The notes below the pieces were generated by a model. The model had not been told where the DNA came from and did not search any database. It saw nothing but the letters and a program-made list of their open reading frames with translations. Shown piece by piece: positions 44,148 to 54,800 of a stretch of DNA of 64,000 bases. Every line of letters starts with the position of its first letter. Positions within the stretch are counted from its first letter, which is position 1. The DNA comes from Rhodanobacter sp. (GTDB taxonomy: Bacteria; Pseudomonadota; Gammaproteobacteria; Xanthomonadales; Rhodanobacteraceae): assembly GCA_040371205.1 (NCBI GenBank), contig AP031382.1, positions 620,001 to 684,000 of the forward strand, in the 5' to 3' direction. Position numbers and translations under genes: made by a program.

Positions 44148-44458
44148 CAGTGTTTCTCCTTCATGCCGGCATGCCGGCCGGACGGGTTGCGGTTGGACGG
44201 GGCGCCCGGCTCCGTGTTGGCGGATATCGTCACCACTTTCACGTGGCCTTGCGGCGTGAGCACCTTGACGCGGTACTCGGTGCGACGGTCCCGGCGCATC
44301 GATTCGGCCGACAGCACCTGCCCCTGGGTTTCCTGCCGCACCTGGGTCACGGCTTCGCCGAGGCTGAGATCGACCGGCCTCGCGCGCGTCTGGGCCATCG
44401 CCGGGCTCAGGCCCAGCGCCAGCGGCACGGCCAGCGGCAGGATGCGACGGGTTTTCAT
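44147..44458 (-). CDS. small periplasmic PepSY-like protein upstream of phoPQ
   Basis: 103 aa with a signal peptide (LPLAVPLALGLSPAMAQ). The mature part, LSLGEAVTQVRQETQGQVLS followed by TEYRVKVLTPQGHVKVVTIS, has the helix-then-strands order of PepSY domains. Such small proteins often precede PhoPQ in Xanthomonadales and may modulate the kinase; that role is inferred. First gene of the operon. Confidence 0.75.
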   Translation of the reverse strand: MKTRRILPLAVPLALGLSPAMAQTRARPVDLSLGEAVTQVRQETQGQVLSAESMRRDRRTEYRVKVLTPQGHVKVVTISANTEPGAPSNRNPSGRHAGMKEKH

Positions 44459-44540
44459 GGAGATGCTTCGGCCAAGATCGGGTTCGTTCTGTTCAGTTTG
44501 GGCGAGCCGGGCTGAATAGTGACCGGATGAGCTGCCGCTG

Positions 44541-45533
<993 letters not shown>

Positions 45534-45747
45534 CGGACGCCCATTGTCCCGGATCGCGCCGCCTCTGTGGAGCTTCAGCCCGGGCGGGGCGCCCTGCGGC
45601 GGCCGGGCGGGAGTGGCGCGGATCGCGTAAAATGACCCGTCGCCGCGCTTGTGCGCGGCTGCTCGCCAGGTTCCCCCGACCCACCCGAGCCCGCTGCCGC
45701 CGCGAGGCGGCGCGCTTCCCCGACACGCAATCCGAGACCCTGCGCCC

Positions 45748-46524
45748 ATGGTGGCTTTCGCGACCGAGCACGTGATCGACGTGCAGCATTGGAACGACAC
45801 ACTGTTCTCCTTCCGCACCACGCGCGATCCGTCTTTCCGCTTCGACAGCGGGCAGTTCGTGATGATCGGGCTGGAGACCGAAGGCCGTCCGCTGATGCGC
45901 GCCTACTCGATCGCCAGCGCGAGCTGGGAGGAGCACCTGGAGTTCTTCTCGATCAAGGTGCCGAACGGCCCGCTCACCTCGCGCCTGCAGCATCTCAAGC
46001 CGGGCGATCCGCTGATCGTCACGCGCAAGCCCACCGGTACCCTGGTGCTCACCGATCTCAAGCCCGGCAAGCACCTCTACCTGCTCGGCACCGGCACCGG
46101 GCTGGCGCCGTTCATGAGCATCATCCGCGACCCGGACACCTACGAGCGCTACGAGAAGATCGTGCTGGCGCACGGCGTGCGCCGCATCGACGACCTCGCC
46201 TACGCGCACTATCTCGAACACGAGCTGCCGCAGCACGAGTACCTGGGCGAGCTGGTGCGCGAGAAGCTGGTCTACTACCCCACGGTGACGCGCGAGCCGT
46301 TCCGCCACCGCGGCCGCATCACCGACGCCATCGCCGACGGCCTGATGAGCGAAACCACCGGCCTGCCGCCGCTCAATCCGGAGACGGACCGCGTGATGCT
46401 GTGCGGCAGCCCGGCGATGCTCGACGACCTCTGCGCATTGCTGGACGGCCGCGGTTTCCACGCCTCGCCGCGCACCCGCGAGCCCGGCGACTACGTGATC
46501 GAGCGGGCGTTCGTGGAGAAGTAG
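45748..46524 (+). CDS. fpr: ferredoxin/flavodoxin--NADP+ reductase
   Basis: 258 aa. FAD-binding [24 protein letters not shown] loop [18 protein letters not shown], and C-terminal AFVEK, the hallmark of bacterial-type FNR (Fpr). Supplies electrons to ferredoxins and flavodoxins. Start ATG 45748; a 5'-region of about 210 bases separates it from dusA. Confidence 0.95.
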   Translation: MVAFATEHVIDVQHWNDTLFSFRTTRDPSFRFDSGQFVMIGLETEGRPLMRAYSIASASWEEHLEFFSIKVPNGPLTSRLQHLKPGDPLIVTRKPTGTLVLTDLKPGKHLYLLGTGTGLAPFMSIIRDPDTYERYEKIVLAHGVRRIDDLAYAHYLEHELPQHEYLGELVREKLVYYPTVTREPFRHRGRITDAIADGLMSETTGLPPLNPETDRVMLCGSPAMLDDLCALLDGRGFHASPRTREPGDYVIERAFVEK

Positions 46525-46576
46525 GCGCCCGCATGTTCTACTTGCGCCTACCTTCTTCCCCAGTGCGAGGTGTGTC

Positions 46577-47077
46577 ATGTCCACAGTGAATTTCAAGGGC
46601 CAGCCGATACGTGTCGACGGCGGCTTTCCCGTGCCCGGCCAGCCGGCGCCGGCGTTCCGCCTGGTCGGCGGCGACCTGTCCGACATCACGCTGGCCAACC
46701 ATGCCGGCAAGCGCAAGGTGCTGAACATCTTCCCCAGCGTGGACACCGGCGTGTGCGCGACCTCGGTGCGCCGCTTCAACGAGCTGGCGGCCAAGCTCGC
46801 CAACACCGTGGTGCTGTGCATCTCGGCCGACCTGCCATTCGCGCAGGGCCGCTTCTGCGGCGCCGAGGGCATCACCAACGTGCAGATGCTGTCGCTGATG
46901 CGCGGCCGCGAATTCCTGACCGACTACGGCGTGGCGATCGCCGAAGGTCCGCTGGCCGGCGTTACCGCTCGTGCGGTGGTGGTGCTCGACGAGCACGACA
47001 AGGTGATCCACGCCGAGCTGGTGGACGAGATCACGCACGAGCCGGACTACGATGCGGCGTTGAAGGCGCTGGGCTGA
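46577..47077 (+). CDS. tpx: thiol peroxidase (Tpx)
   Basis: 166 aa. Atypical 2-Cys peroxiredoxin: peroxidatic C60 ([15 protein letters not shown]) and resolving C94 ([11 protein letters not shown]), with ISADLPFAQ. Removes alkyl hydroperoxides using thioredoxin. Single gene ended by the terminator at 47100. Confidence 0.96.
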   Translation: MSTVNFKGQPIRVDGGFPVPGQPAPAFRLVGGDLSDITLANHAGKRKVLNIFPSVDTGVCATSVRRFNELAAKLANTVVLCISADLPFAQGRFCGAEGITNVQMLSLMRGREFLTDYGVAIAEGPLAGVTARAVVVLDEHDKVIHAELVDEITHEPDYDAALKALG

Positions 47078-47099
47078 GTCTTCGCCCTGGTGCCCGAAG

Positions 47100-47127
47100 A
47101 GCCGCCGGGAGACCGGCGGCTTTTTTT
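47100..47127 (+). terminator. intrinsic terminator after tpx
   Basis: 9-bp stem (47100-47108 with 47113-47121), GAGA loop, seven Ts from 47121. Position 23 bases after the tpx stop. Confidence 0.92.
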
Positions 47128-47184
47128 GCGCCGGCGTTGCGTGCGAAGACGGCGCGCAGGGTTCGGACGGGCTGGCTCGCCCGG

Positions 47185-47751
47185 TCAGCGCGCGGAGCCG
47201 TGCTCCAGCAGCCAGAGTCCCGCGAACAGCTTCGGGTCGATCGAATAGCCCTCCGCCGCGCGTGCGAACAACCACGCGCCGGCCTCGTTCCGGGGCACTT
47301 CATGCACCACGATGTTCTCGCTGGCGTCGCCGCCGCCCGCGCCCACCTTCACCAGGTCGAAGGCGCGCACGTAGGCGATCATCTCGGTGCTCATGCCGGC
47401 GGACGACGGCCCCTGGTGCAGCAGGGTCGCGTGTTCGCAGCGCCAGCCGGTTTCCTCTTCCAGCTCGCGTTGCGCGGCCAGCAGGATGCCTTCATCCTCC
47501 TGCCCTTTGAGGTCGCCGACCAGGCCCGCGGGCATCTCGATGGTGTGCGACTGGATCGCCACGCGGTACTGCTCGACGAACAGCACGCGGTCGTCGGGCG
47601 TCACCGCGATGACGATGGCGGCGCCGCCGGGATTGTTGCGCTCGGCGTATTCCCAGCGGCCGCGCCGGCGCAGGCTCAGCCAGCGGCCCTGGTGCAGGGT
47701 TTCCACCGGTGCGCCGGCATCGGCGGGCAGGGCGGCGTCGCGCGGGTCCAT
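47185..47751 (-). CDS. NUDIX hydrolase, ADP-ribose pyrophosphatase type
   Basis: 188 aa. NUDIX box G-x5-E-x7-REUxEExGU read as GLVGDLKGQEDEG...AQRELEEETGW; upstream FVEQYRVAIQSHTIEMPAG is typical of the NudF/ADP-ribose branch. ATG overlaps the ispB stop by one base (TGATG), so it is co-translated with ispB. Confidence 0.9.
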   Translation of the reverse strand: MDPRDAALPADAGAPVETLHQGRWLSLRRRGRWEYAERNNPGGAAIVIAVTPDDRVLFVEQYRVAIQSHTIEMPAGLVGDLKGQEDEGILLAAQRELEEETGWRCEHATLLHQGPSSAGMSTEMIAYVRAFDLVKVGAGGGDASENIVVHEVPRNEAGAWLFARAAEGYSIDPKLFAGLWLLEHGSAR

Positions 47752-48752
47752 CAGAACGTGCGCTGCACGGAGTAGTCCGCCAGCGTGGCCAGCGCGTCGC
47801 GGTACGGCGACGCGGGCAGGCCGGCCAGCGCTTCGTGCGCGGCGTTGGCATGCGCCTCGGCGCGTGCGCGGGTGCGCTCCAGCGCGCCGGAGTCGCGGAT
47901 CGCCGCGACGATGCGGTCCAGCGAATCCAGCCCGCCGTGCTCGATGGCGTGGCGCAGCGAGGCCACCTGTTCCGGCGTGGCGCTTTGCAGCGCGTAGATC
48001 AGCGGCAGGGTGGGCTTGCCCTCGGCAAGGTCGTCGCCGATGTTCTTGCCCAGCGTGTCGGCATCGCTGGTGTAGTCCAGCAGGTCGTCGGCGATCTGGA
48101 ACGCATAGCCCAGCTCCATGCCGTAGCGGCGCAGCGCGGCGACCTGCGCGTCCGGCAGGCCGCCGAGCAGGCCGCCCAGCTCGGTGGCGGCGGCGAACAG
48201 CACGGCGGTCTTGCGTTCGATCACCGCGAGGTAGGCGGCCTCGTCCACGTCGGCGTTGCCGATGTTGAGCAGCTGCAGCACCTCGCCCTCGGCGATGGTG
48301 TTGGTGGTGTCGGCGAGGATGCGCATGATGCGCATGTCGTCCAGTTCCACCATCAGCTGGAACGAGCGCGAGTAGAGGAAATCGCCCACCAGTACGCTGG
48401 CGGCGTTGCCCCACAGCGCGTTGGCGGTCTGCCGGCCGCGGCGCAGGCCGGATTCGTCCACCACGTCGTCGTGCAGCAGGGTGGAGGTGTGGATGAACTC
48501 GATCACCGCGGCCAGCTTCACGTGCTGCTCGCCGTGGTAGCCCGCCGCGCGCGCGGCCAGCGCGTGCAGCATCGGGCGCAGCCGCTTGCCGCCGCCGGCG
48601 ATGATGTGCTCGGCGATCTGGTTGATCAGCACCACGTCGGAAGCCAGCCGCGCGCGGATCAGCGCGTCGATGCGGTGCATGTCGGCGTCGGCGAGCGCGC
48701 GCACGGCGGCGAAGTCGGCGGGGCGTGTGGCGTCGGCTGGAATCGAGTTCAT
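47751..48752 (-). CDS. ispB: octaprenyl (polyprenyl) diphosphate synthase
   Basis: 333 aa from ATG 48752. trans-prenyltransferase making the quinone side chain. First Asp-rich motif LLHDDVVDESGLRRGR (D95, D96, D99), GDFLYSRSFQLM, second motif YAFQIADDLLDYTSD, and GKNIGDDLAEGKPTLPLIYA. Product length (C40) is inferred from similarity to IspB. Confidence 0.93.
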   Translation of the reverse strand: MNSIPADATRPADFAAVRALADADMHRIDALIRARLASDVVLINQIAEHIIAGGGKRLRPMLHALAARAAGYHGEQHVKLAAVIEFIHTSTLLHDDVVDESGLRRGRQTANALWGNAASVLVGDFLYSRSFQLMVELDDMRIMRILADTTNTIAEGEVLQLLNIGNADVDEAAYLAVIERKTAVLFAAATELGGLLGGLPDAQVAALRRYGMELGYAFQIADDLLDYTSDADTLGKNIGDDLAEGKPTLPLIYALQSATPEQVASLRHAIEHGGLDSLDRIVAAIRDSGALERTRARAEAHANAAHEALAGLPASPYRDALATLADYSVQRTF

Positions 48753-49041
48753 GGGCGGGCTTTGGGTGGATCGCGGGATTATACGTGCTGGTGGCCGTGC
48801 CGCAGTCCGGCGCCTTGCGTTCCCGCACAGGCCACCCTGCCGAAGGTCATGCTGGAGCGGCGGGGATGCAACCCGTATCGTTCCGGAGGCGACCGGCAGT
48901 GAATGATCCGCGTCCACGGGCCTCGCGTCGCAGCGGTTGGAGTCGTTCGCCGGAAGCCGCCGGATGGCTGGCGCTCCGGAGAGTCGCATCAGCGCGGGAC
49001 GGCTCGCCGCATTTCCCGGATCGGACAAGGAGAATCCCTCG

Positions 49042-51756
49042 ATGAAACTTCGCGGCAGGCTTACCCCCATCGCATTGGGCGTGTTGCTGGGCGTGGCGAC
49101 CCTGGCCGGCCATGCGTCGACCGCATCGGCCGCCGACGCGTCGCCGATGGCGGCGCAACAGGCGGGCGACGTGACGCGCGCCACGCTGGACAACGGTCTG
49201 CGCGTGGTCATCGTGCGCGACGCGCTGGCGCCGATGGTGGCCACGCAGATCACCTACCTGGCCGGAAGCTACGAGACGCCGCAGGGTTTCCCCGGCACCG
49301 CGCATGCGCTGGAACACATGATGTTCCGCAATTCCACCGGCATGACCGGCGCCCAGTTGAACGAGATGACCGGCAAGATGGGCGCGGAGAACAACGCGTT
49401 CACCACCAACGACGCGACCCAGTATTTCTTCATGGCGCCGTCGCAGTACCTGGACGTGCTGCTGCACATCGAAGCCACCCGCATGCGCGGCGCGCAGCTG
49501 ACCGACAAGGACTGGGGCCTGGAAAAGGGCGCGATCGAGCAGGAGGTGTCGCGTGACATTTCCGCGCCCAGCTACCTGGCGTTCCAGCAGGCCGAACGCG
49601 CCTTGTATGCGGGCACCGGTTATGCCGAGGACGCGCTGGGCTCGCGCCCGAGCTTCGATGCGACCACCGGCAAGGTGCTGCAGAATTTCTACGACAAATG
49701 GTACGTGCCGAACAACGCGATCCTGGTGATCACGGGCGACGTCGACCCGCAGGCCACGCTGGCCAAGGTGAAGACGCTGTTCGGCGCCATCGCCAAGGGC
49801 GACGTGCCGGCGCGCGCGCCGCTCAAGCTGGAGCCGTTCAAGCCGCAGACCATCGCCCGGACCACGCCCGATGCCACCGGCACCGTGCAGCTCGCCTTCC
49901 GCACGCCGGGCCAGCAGTCGAAGGACTATGCGGCGTTCCAGGTGCTGATGGACGTGCTGGGCAATTCGCGCAGCAACCTTTCCGACCTCGCCGCGCAGGG
50001 CAAGGTGTTGTCGGCGGACGCGTGGAGCCAGCCGTTCGCGCACGGCGGACTGGGCTTCGTCGAAGTCGGCTTTCCCAAGGGCGGCGACAGCAAGCAGGCG
50101 CTGGGCTATCTCGATGGCGCGGTGGCCGACCTGCTGAAGAACGGCGTGCCGGCCGACCTGGTCGAGGCCGCCAAGAAACAGGAGCAGGCGCAGTTCGAGT
50201 TCAACCGCAACAGCGCGATGAACCTCGCCTCGGCGTGGTCGCAGGCGTTGGCATGGCAGGGGCTGGACTCGCCGCAGCAGGCGCTCGACCGGATCCTCGC
50301 GGTCACCCCGGCCGACGTCGACCGCGTGGCCCGCGACTACCTGCGGCCCGACCAGCGGCTCACCGTGGTGCTGACGCCCGATCCCAACGGCAAGCGTCCG
50401 CCGGACAGCCAGGGCTTCGGCGGCACCGAGAAGTTCGCCAGCGACGACAAGCTCGACACGCCGCTGCCCGACTGGGCGGCCGGGCCGCTCAAGCAGCTGC
50501 AGATGCCGCACTGGACGCTGGCGCCGACGACGATGAAGCTCGCCAACGGCATCACCCTGATCGTGCAGCCCACCCACGTCAGCCAGACCGTGACGGTGCG
50601 CGGCCGCGTCGACAGCAACGAGGACCTGCAAGCGCCGAAGGGGCAGGAGGGCGTGGGCCAACTGCTGGGCTCGCTGTTCGACTACGGCACCACCACGCTG
50701 GATCGCGCCGCGTTCCACAAGGCGTTGGACAGCATCGCCGCCACCGAGACGGCCGGCAGCAGCTTCAGCCTCGCCGTGCCCAGCGCGAACTTCGACAAGG
50801 GCATGCAACTGCTGGCCGACAACGAACTGCATCCGGCGCTGCCGCAGCAGGCATTCGCCGTGCAGCAGAAAACGCTCTCGCGCACGCTGGCCGGCGAACT
50901 GCAGTCGCCGAACTACAAGATGATCCGCGCGCTGTACACGGGCGTATATCCGGCGGGCGATCCGGCCCTGCGCCAGGCTACGCCGCAGACCGTGGACAGC
51001 CTGACGCTGGCGGACGCGAAGGGCTATTTCGCCAAGGCCTACCGTCCCGACATGACCACGATCGTGGTGGTCGGCGACGTCACGCCCGAGCAGGCCAAGG
51101 CCACCGTGGAGAAATACTTCGGCGCCTGGCAGGCCAGCGGCCCGAAGCCCGACGTGGTGCCGAAACCGGTGCCGGTCAACCCGGCGAGCTACGTCGTCGT
51201 GCCGAACGCCTACGCCTCGCAGGACCAGGTGCTGATGGGGCAGTCGCTCGGCCTCGACGTGCACAACCCCGACCGCTACGCGCTGCAGCTCGGCAACGAG
51301 GTGCTGGGCGGCAACGGCTTCGCCTCGCGGCTGATGGTGGACATCCGCGTCAAGCACGGCTACGCCTACGGCGCGGGCTCGGGCATGAGCTTCGGCCGCT
51401 CGCGCTCGTTGTTCTACGTGCAGTACGGCAGCGACGCCGACAAGGTGAAGCCGGTGGACGACCTGGTGCGGCAGAACCTCGACGCGATGCGCGACACGCC
51501 GGTGAAGCCGGACGAACTGCTCAACGCCAAGCAGGCGCGCATCCGCTCGATCCCGCTCGAAGTGTCGAGCGTCGACGGCATCGCCCGCTCGCTGCTCTCC
51601 TGGAGCATCAACGGCGAGCCGCTTGACGAGCCGATGGTGGCCGCGCGCCACTATCTCGAACTCACCGCCACGCAGGTGCAGGGGGCGTTCAAGAAATACC
51701 TGCAACCGGGCAACCTCGCGCAGGTGGTCCAGGGGCCGGAGCCCAAGCGGCACTGA
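49042..51756 (+). CDS. M16-family periplasmic zinc metallopeptidase (two-domain, pitrilysin-like)
   Basis: 904 aa from ATG 49042 (AAGGAG upstream). Signal peptide to about residue 30 (STASA). The active inverted zinc motif H88-A-L-E91-H92 is in GTAHALEHMMF, with the downstream acid in GAIEQEVSRD. The second half (about 500-904) repeats the fold without a zinc site (LGSLFDYGTTTLDRAAFHKA ...). Likely degrades peptides in the periplasm. Single gene. Confidence 0.92.
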   Translation: MKLRGRLTPIALGVLLGVATLAGHASTASAADASPMAAQQAGDVTRATLDNGLRVVIVRDALAPMVATQITYLAGSYETPQGFPGTAHALEHMMFRNSTGMTGAQLNEMTGKMGAENNAFTTNDATQYFFMAPSQYLDVLLHIEATRMRGAQLTDKDWGLEKGAIEQEVSRDISAPSYLAFQQAERALYAGTGYAEDALGSRPSFDATTGKVLQNFYDKWYVPNNAILVITGDVDPQATLAKVKTLFGAIAKGDVPARAPLKLEPFKPQTIARTTPDATGTVQLAFRTPGQQSKDYAAFQVLMDVLGNSRSNLSDLAAQGKVLSADAWSQPFAHGGLGFVEVGFPKGGDSKQALGYLDGAVADLLKNGVPADLVEAAKKQEQAQFEFNRNSAMNLASAWSQALAWQGLDSPQQALDRILAVTPADVDRVARDYLRPDQRLTVVLTPDPNGKRPPDSQGFGGTEKFASDDKLDTPLPDWAAGPLKQLQMPHWTLAPTTMKLANGITLIVQPTHVSQTVTVRGRVDSNEDLQAPKGQEGVGQLLGSLFDYGTTTLDRAAFHKALDSIAATETAGSSFSLAVPSANFDKGMQLLADNELHPALPQQAFAVQQKTLSRTLAGELQSPNYKMIRALYTGVYPAGDPALRQATPQTVDSLTLADAKGYFAKAYRPDMTTIVVVGDVTPEQAKATVEKYFGAWQASGPKPDVVPKPVPVNPASYVVVPNAYASQDQVLMGQSLGLDVHNPDRYALQLGNEVLGGNGFASRLMVDIRVKHGYAYGAGSGMSFGRSRSLFYVQYGSDADKVKPVDDLVRQNLDAMRDTPVKPDELLNAKQARIRSIPLEVSSVDGIARSLLSWSINGEPLDEPMVAARHYLELTATQVQGAFKKYLQPGNLAQVVQGPEPKRH

Positions 51757-51765
51757 GGCAGGCCG

Positions 51766-51820
51766 CTCCTTCCCCGCCTTGGGGGAGGAGCGGCACCGGC
51801 GGCGAAGGGCCGCCGGTGCC
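51766..51820. terminator. two overlapping hairpins after the M16 gene
   Basis: A stem-loop CCGCTCC...GGAGCGG (51766-51793) abuts a 12-bp perfect stem 51792-51803 with 51809-51820. No T-run follows, so the effect on transcription is uncertain. Confidence 0.5.
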
Positions 51821-51984
51821 GTATGGGTTCCCGGCCGACACCCCGCATCCGGGGCGCCTGCCGCCGACAGCCGCGTGCGGCGTCGGACGCATGCTTTTCC
51901 CTGGCGCCGGGGTAAGATGGCGGCTCCTTCAACCCCGGCCGCAATCCAACCTCACGTGCGGCCGGCCAACCCAGGAATCCATCC

Positions 51985-52491
51985 ATGGCACGCGGCATCA
52001 ACAAGGTCATCATCGTCGGCAATCTCGGCGCCGATCCCGAAACCCGCTACACCGGCAGCGGCACCGCCATCACCAGCCTGCGCATCGCCACTTCCGAACA
52101 GTGGACGGACAAGCAGAGCGGCGAGCGCCAGGAACGCACCGAGTGGCACCGCGTGAAACTGTTCGGCAAGCTGGCCGAGATCGCCGGCGAATACCTGAAG
52201 AAAGGCCGGCAGGTCTACATCGAAGGCGCGCTGCGCACCGACAAGTACACCGACAAGGATGGCGTCGAACGCTATTCCACCGACATCATCGCCAACGAGA
52301 TGCAGATGCTTGGCGGCGGTGGCGAAGGCGGCGGCAGCGGTGGCGGCGGCTTCCAGCGCGAGCGCCCGCAAGGCGGCCAGCGTCCGCAGGGCGGCGGCAA
52401 CTACGGCAACGCCTCTCGCGGCGGCGGCGCCTCCGCGCCATCCGCACCCGCCGGCAATGGCGGCTTCGAGGACGACGACATCCCGTTCTAG
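51985..52491 (+). CDS. ssb: single-stranded DNA-binding protein
   Basis: 168 aa. OB-fold domain about 1-110 ([60 protein letters not shown]), a Gly/Gln-rich linker and the acidic protein-binding tip EDDDIPF. Essential in replication and repair. The island at 52486-59410 is integrated at its 3' end, leaving the coding sequence complete. Confidence 0.97.
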   Translation: MARGINKVIIVGNLGADPETRYTGSGTAITSLRIATSEQWTDKQSGERQERTEWHRVKLFGKLAEIAGEYLKKGRQVYIEGALRTDKYTDKDGVERYSTDIIANEMQMLGGGGEGGGSGGGGFQRERPQGGQRPQGGGNYGNASRGGGASAPSAPAGNGGFEDDDIPF

Positions 52492-52574
52492 ACAACACCT
52501 ATTTCTGAGTGTTGAAAAAAATGTGCAGGAGGCCCCGTTTCGACGGGGCCTCCTTTGTTTTTGGCCGTTCTGAC
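52486..52574 (+). repeat. left att-like repeat (ssb end plus terminator)
   Basis: Starts with the last codons of ssb (TTCTAG) and includes AACACCT, the hairpin and GGCCGTTCTGAC. Aligns with 59321-59410 over its whole length with scattered differences; the exact recombination core cannot be fixed. Confidence 0.65.
52527..52556 (+). terminator. ssb terminator
   Basis: Perfect 12-bp stem (52527-52538 with 52543-52554) with TTCG loop, followed by TTTGTTTTT. Confidence 0.9.
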
Positions 52575-52633
52575 AGTTGAAAAAGATTCTCTATGGTGGT
52601 GCACTTGTCCAAAGTGTAGAGAAAGGGTTCTCG

Positions 52634-52772
52634 GTGCCTCGACTCTCTGTCCATGTCATGCCCGGTGGCGAGCGGGTGCCGATGCTGCAGGACGAGCAGG
52701 GGTTACCGCTCTTCTATCCGACCCTCTTTGCCACCTCGCAGCTCCGCAATGCCGGGGCTGCCGTCAATACGA
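52634..52772 (+). pseudogene. tyrosine-type site-specific integrase, N-terminal fragment
   Basis: From GTG 52634, 46 codons read MPRLSVHVMPGGERVPMLQ-like sequence, then GLPLFYPTLFATSQLRNAG and AAVNT, before IS copy 2 interrupts. The phrase G-x-P-L-x-Y-P-T-L-x-x-T-x-x-R-N is typical of the N-terminus of phage/ICE-type tyrosine recombinases. Position right inside the left att repeat supports this. Catalytic part lost. Confidence 0.7.
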
Positions 52773-52777
52773 GGGTT

Positions 52778-53638
52778 CTACCCCGAAATCACGGACGGTT
52801 GTGAAAGGGTGGAAAACTTCAGATCCTGCTTTGCCTGCCTGCGCCGCATTCTCGGATTGTGGAACCGCTCGATGTATTCGAACACATCGGCTCTTGCTGC
52901 ATCGAGCGTCGGATATTTCATGCGGTAGACACGCTCGCGCTTGAGCTGGCCGAAGAAGCCCTCGCAAGCCGCGTTGTCCCCGCAATGGCCGACCGCGCTC
53001 ATCGAGCATACCAACGCATTGGCCACCAGATAGTCCTGGTAGTCGCCGCTGCGGAACTGGCTGCCACGATCCGAATGCAGGATCACCGGCTCGCCTCCCT
53101 GGCGCTGCCACACGGCCATCTGCACGGCCCGGATCACCATCTGCCGGTCTTGCCGATGATGCATCGACCAACCCACGACCCGGTGGTCGAACAGGTCCAG
53201 CACGATGCATAGGTACAGCTTGCCTTCGTCGGTCTTGATCTCGGTGATGTCGGTGACCCACTTGGTCTCCGGCTCCTGTGCGGTGAAGTCCCGTTCCAGC
53301 CAGTTGCGCACGCCCGGTGGGGCCAGTCCCGGTTGAGCCCGCTGGCCGCGCCGCTTCTTGCGTGGCCAGCCCTGCAGGCCATCGGCCGCCATCAGACGCG
53401 CCACCCGGTTCAGGCTGGCCGACTCGCCTTCCGCGGCGAGGTCCTCATGCATCCGTCCCGCCCCCAACACGCCACGGCTGTCCTCGTGCAGTGCACGGAT
53501 GCGGCCGAGCAGGCGATCGTTGTCGACCTGGCGGGCACTGGGCATGCGCTTGCTCCAATCGTAGTAGCCACTGGTCGACACCCGCAGACAGCGGCACATC
53601 AGCCGAACCGGAAACTCGTTGCGGCAACGTTCGATCAC
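52778..53638 (-). CDS. IS3-family transposase OrfB (copy 2)
   Basis: 286 aa from GTG 53638; the same protein as in copy 1, with the DDE residues in [20 protein letters not shown] and [11 protein letters not shown]. With an intact orfA beside it, this copy could supply transposase to both. Confidence 0.94.
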   Translation of the reverse strand: MIERCRNEFPVRLMCRCLRVSTSGYYDWSKRMPSARQVDNDRLLGRIRALHEDSRGVLGAGRMHEDLAAEGESASLNRVARLMAADGLQGWPRKKRRGQRAQPGLAPPGVRNWLERDFTAQEPETKWVTDITEIKTDEGKLYLCIVLDLFDHRVVGWSMHHRQDRQMVIRAVQMAVWQRQGGEPVILHSDRGSQFRSGDYQDYLVANALVCSMSAVGHCGDNAACEGFFGQLKRERVYRMKYPTLDAARADVFEYIERFHNPRMRRRQAKQDLKFSTLSQPSVISG

Positions 53639-53646
53639 CTGATACC

Positions 53647-53934
53647 TCAGGATGATCCCTTGGCAAAGAACGTCGCCGCTTCGCGCAAAAAATCCCGCTC
53701 CTTCTTCACCCGGGCCAGCTCGCGCTTGAGCCTCGCCAGCTCCTCATCCCGCGGCGTTCCGCTACCGCCAAACGCGACCGACCCCTGGCTGTTGGACTCC
53801 CGTTTCCAGCGGGTCAACAGGTTCTCCCGGATCCCCAGCTCGCGGGCCACTTGGGCGCAACTGACACCCGGCTGCACGGCCTGTTCAACCGCACCGCGCT
53901 TGAACTCCGCACTGAACTTTCTTCGCTTCGACAT
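53647..53934 (-). CDS. IS3-family OrfA (copy 2, intact)
   Basis: 95 aa from ATG 53934. HTH_Tnp_1 domain: [20 protein letters not shown] then [19 protein letters not shown]; Leu-zipper-like C-terminus ([18 protein letters not shown]). Stop lies 8 nt before the OrfB start. Confidence 0.94.
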   Translation of the reverse strand: MSKRRKFSAEFKRGAVEQAVQPGVSCAQVARELGIRENLLTRWKRESNSQGSVAFGGSGTPRDEELARLKRELARVKKERDFLREAATFFAKGSS

Positions 53935-53996
53935 GAACACTCCTCTGGGCCTCGAGCGGCCCTTTTGTAAGTGTCCGTGAAATCGGGGGTGAACCC

Positions 53997-54720
53997 GACC
54001 GAACTCATGGTGCTCTGCGACCAACTGGAGGCCAGCCTCGCCACCGGCGAAACCACCCGCAGCCGCTTGCTTGACGCGCTGCTACACGAAGCGCTGGCCC
54101 CTGCTCCCACGGTGAACGTCGAACATCCACGAGCCGCCGTGAGTGGCTATGTGGTCTCACGTCTCGCCTCCAAACGAAGCTTCGGCCGTACCGCGCATAT
54201 GAAGCACCTCTATCTGGCCGAATCACGCCTTGGCCTGAAACTGGGAGGCCGCTACATGCGCGAGGCGGCCGGCCCGTTGGACAACGGCATCTACGCGTTG
54301 GAGAAGCAGGCGGAGACCGCTGGCTGGTACACCCACCACGTCGAGACGCTTCCTTCCGGCAAGGAAAAGGTGAGCTACGTGCCCGGCAAGGCTCTTAAGG
54401 CGTTGGCTAAAGAAGGCTTGGCCGTGCTCGGCCCCTCTCGCGCAGAGATGGATCGGCTGATCGACCTGATAGGCGGCTTGAAGACCGAGCAGGTCGAGAT
54501 CATCGCCACCCTGTTCGCCGCCTGGAACGACGCCCTGCTCGATGGCCAAGCTCCGGACGACGGCTGGATCGTCAAGGAAGTCCGCGAGCACTGGCACGCC
54601 AGCAAACAGCGCTTCAAGCCGGCCGAGCTGCACAAGTGGCTGGCATGGATGCGCCAGAACGACGTGATCCCCCTCGGCCATCCACCCCGCACGATGCAAC
54701 AAACCGCCATGGAGCTTTGA
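53997..54720 (+). pseudogene. 3' remnant of a type I restriction specificity gene (hsdS) with an unusual C-terminal domain
   Basis: Open from the IS edge to TGA 54720. It begins TELMVLCDQLEASLATGETT then RSRLLDALLHEALAP, the coiled-coil end of HsdS proteins. Instead of stopping it continues for about 190 residues (SGYVVSRLASKRSFGRTAHM, LYLAESRLGLKLGGRYMREA, AAGPLDNGIYALEKQA, ending TAMEL), a domain I cannot name that occurs fused to or beside some restriction subunits. No hsdM or hsdR is present. Confidence 0.65.
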
Positions 54721-54800
54721 CAAGGCTACGTGCGATACATTTATGCTGCGGGTAATTAAAAAAGACCATCATGTGATAAAGGTGTTTAAGGTGAACTGAA

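Larger units (their letters stand above)
52773..53996 (-). mobile_element. IS3-family insertion sequence, copy 2 (intact)
   Basis: 1224 bp, same sequence and orientation as 7180-8403 apart from a few substitutions in orfA, with the same 20/24 terminal inverted repeats. Left flank CGA and right flank GAC give no clean target duplication, and the genes on its two sides (integrase start, hsdS end) do not belong together, so a deletion probably followed insertion. Confidence 0.92.
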
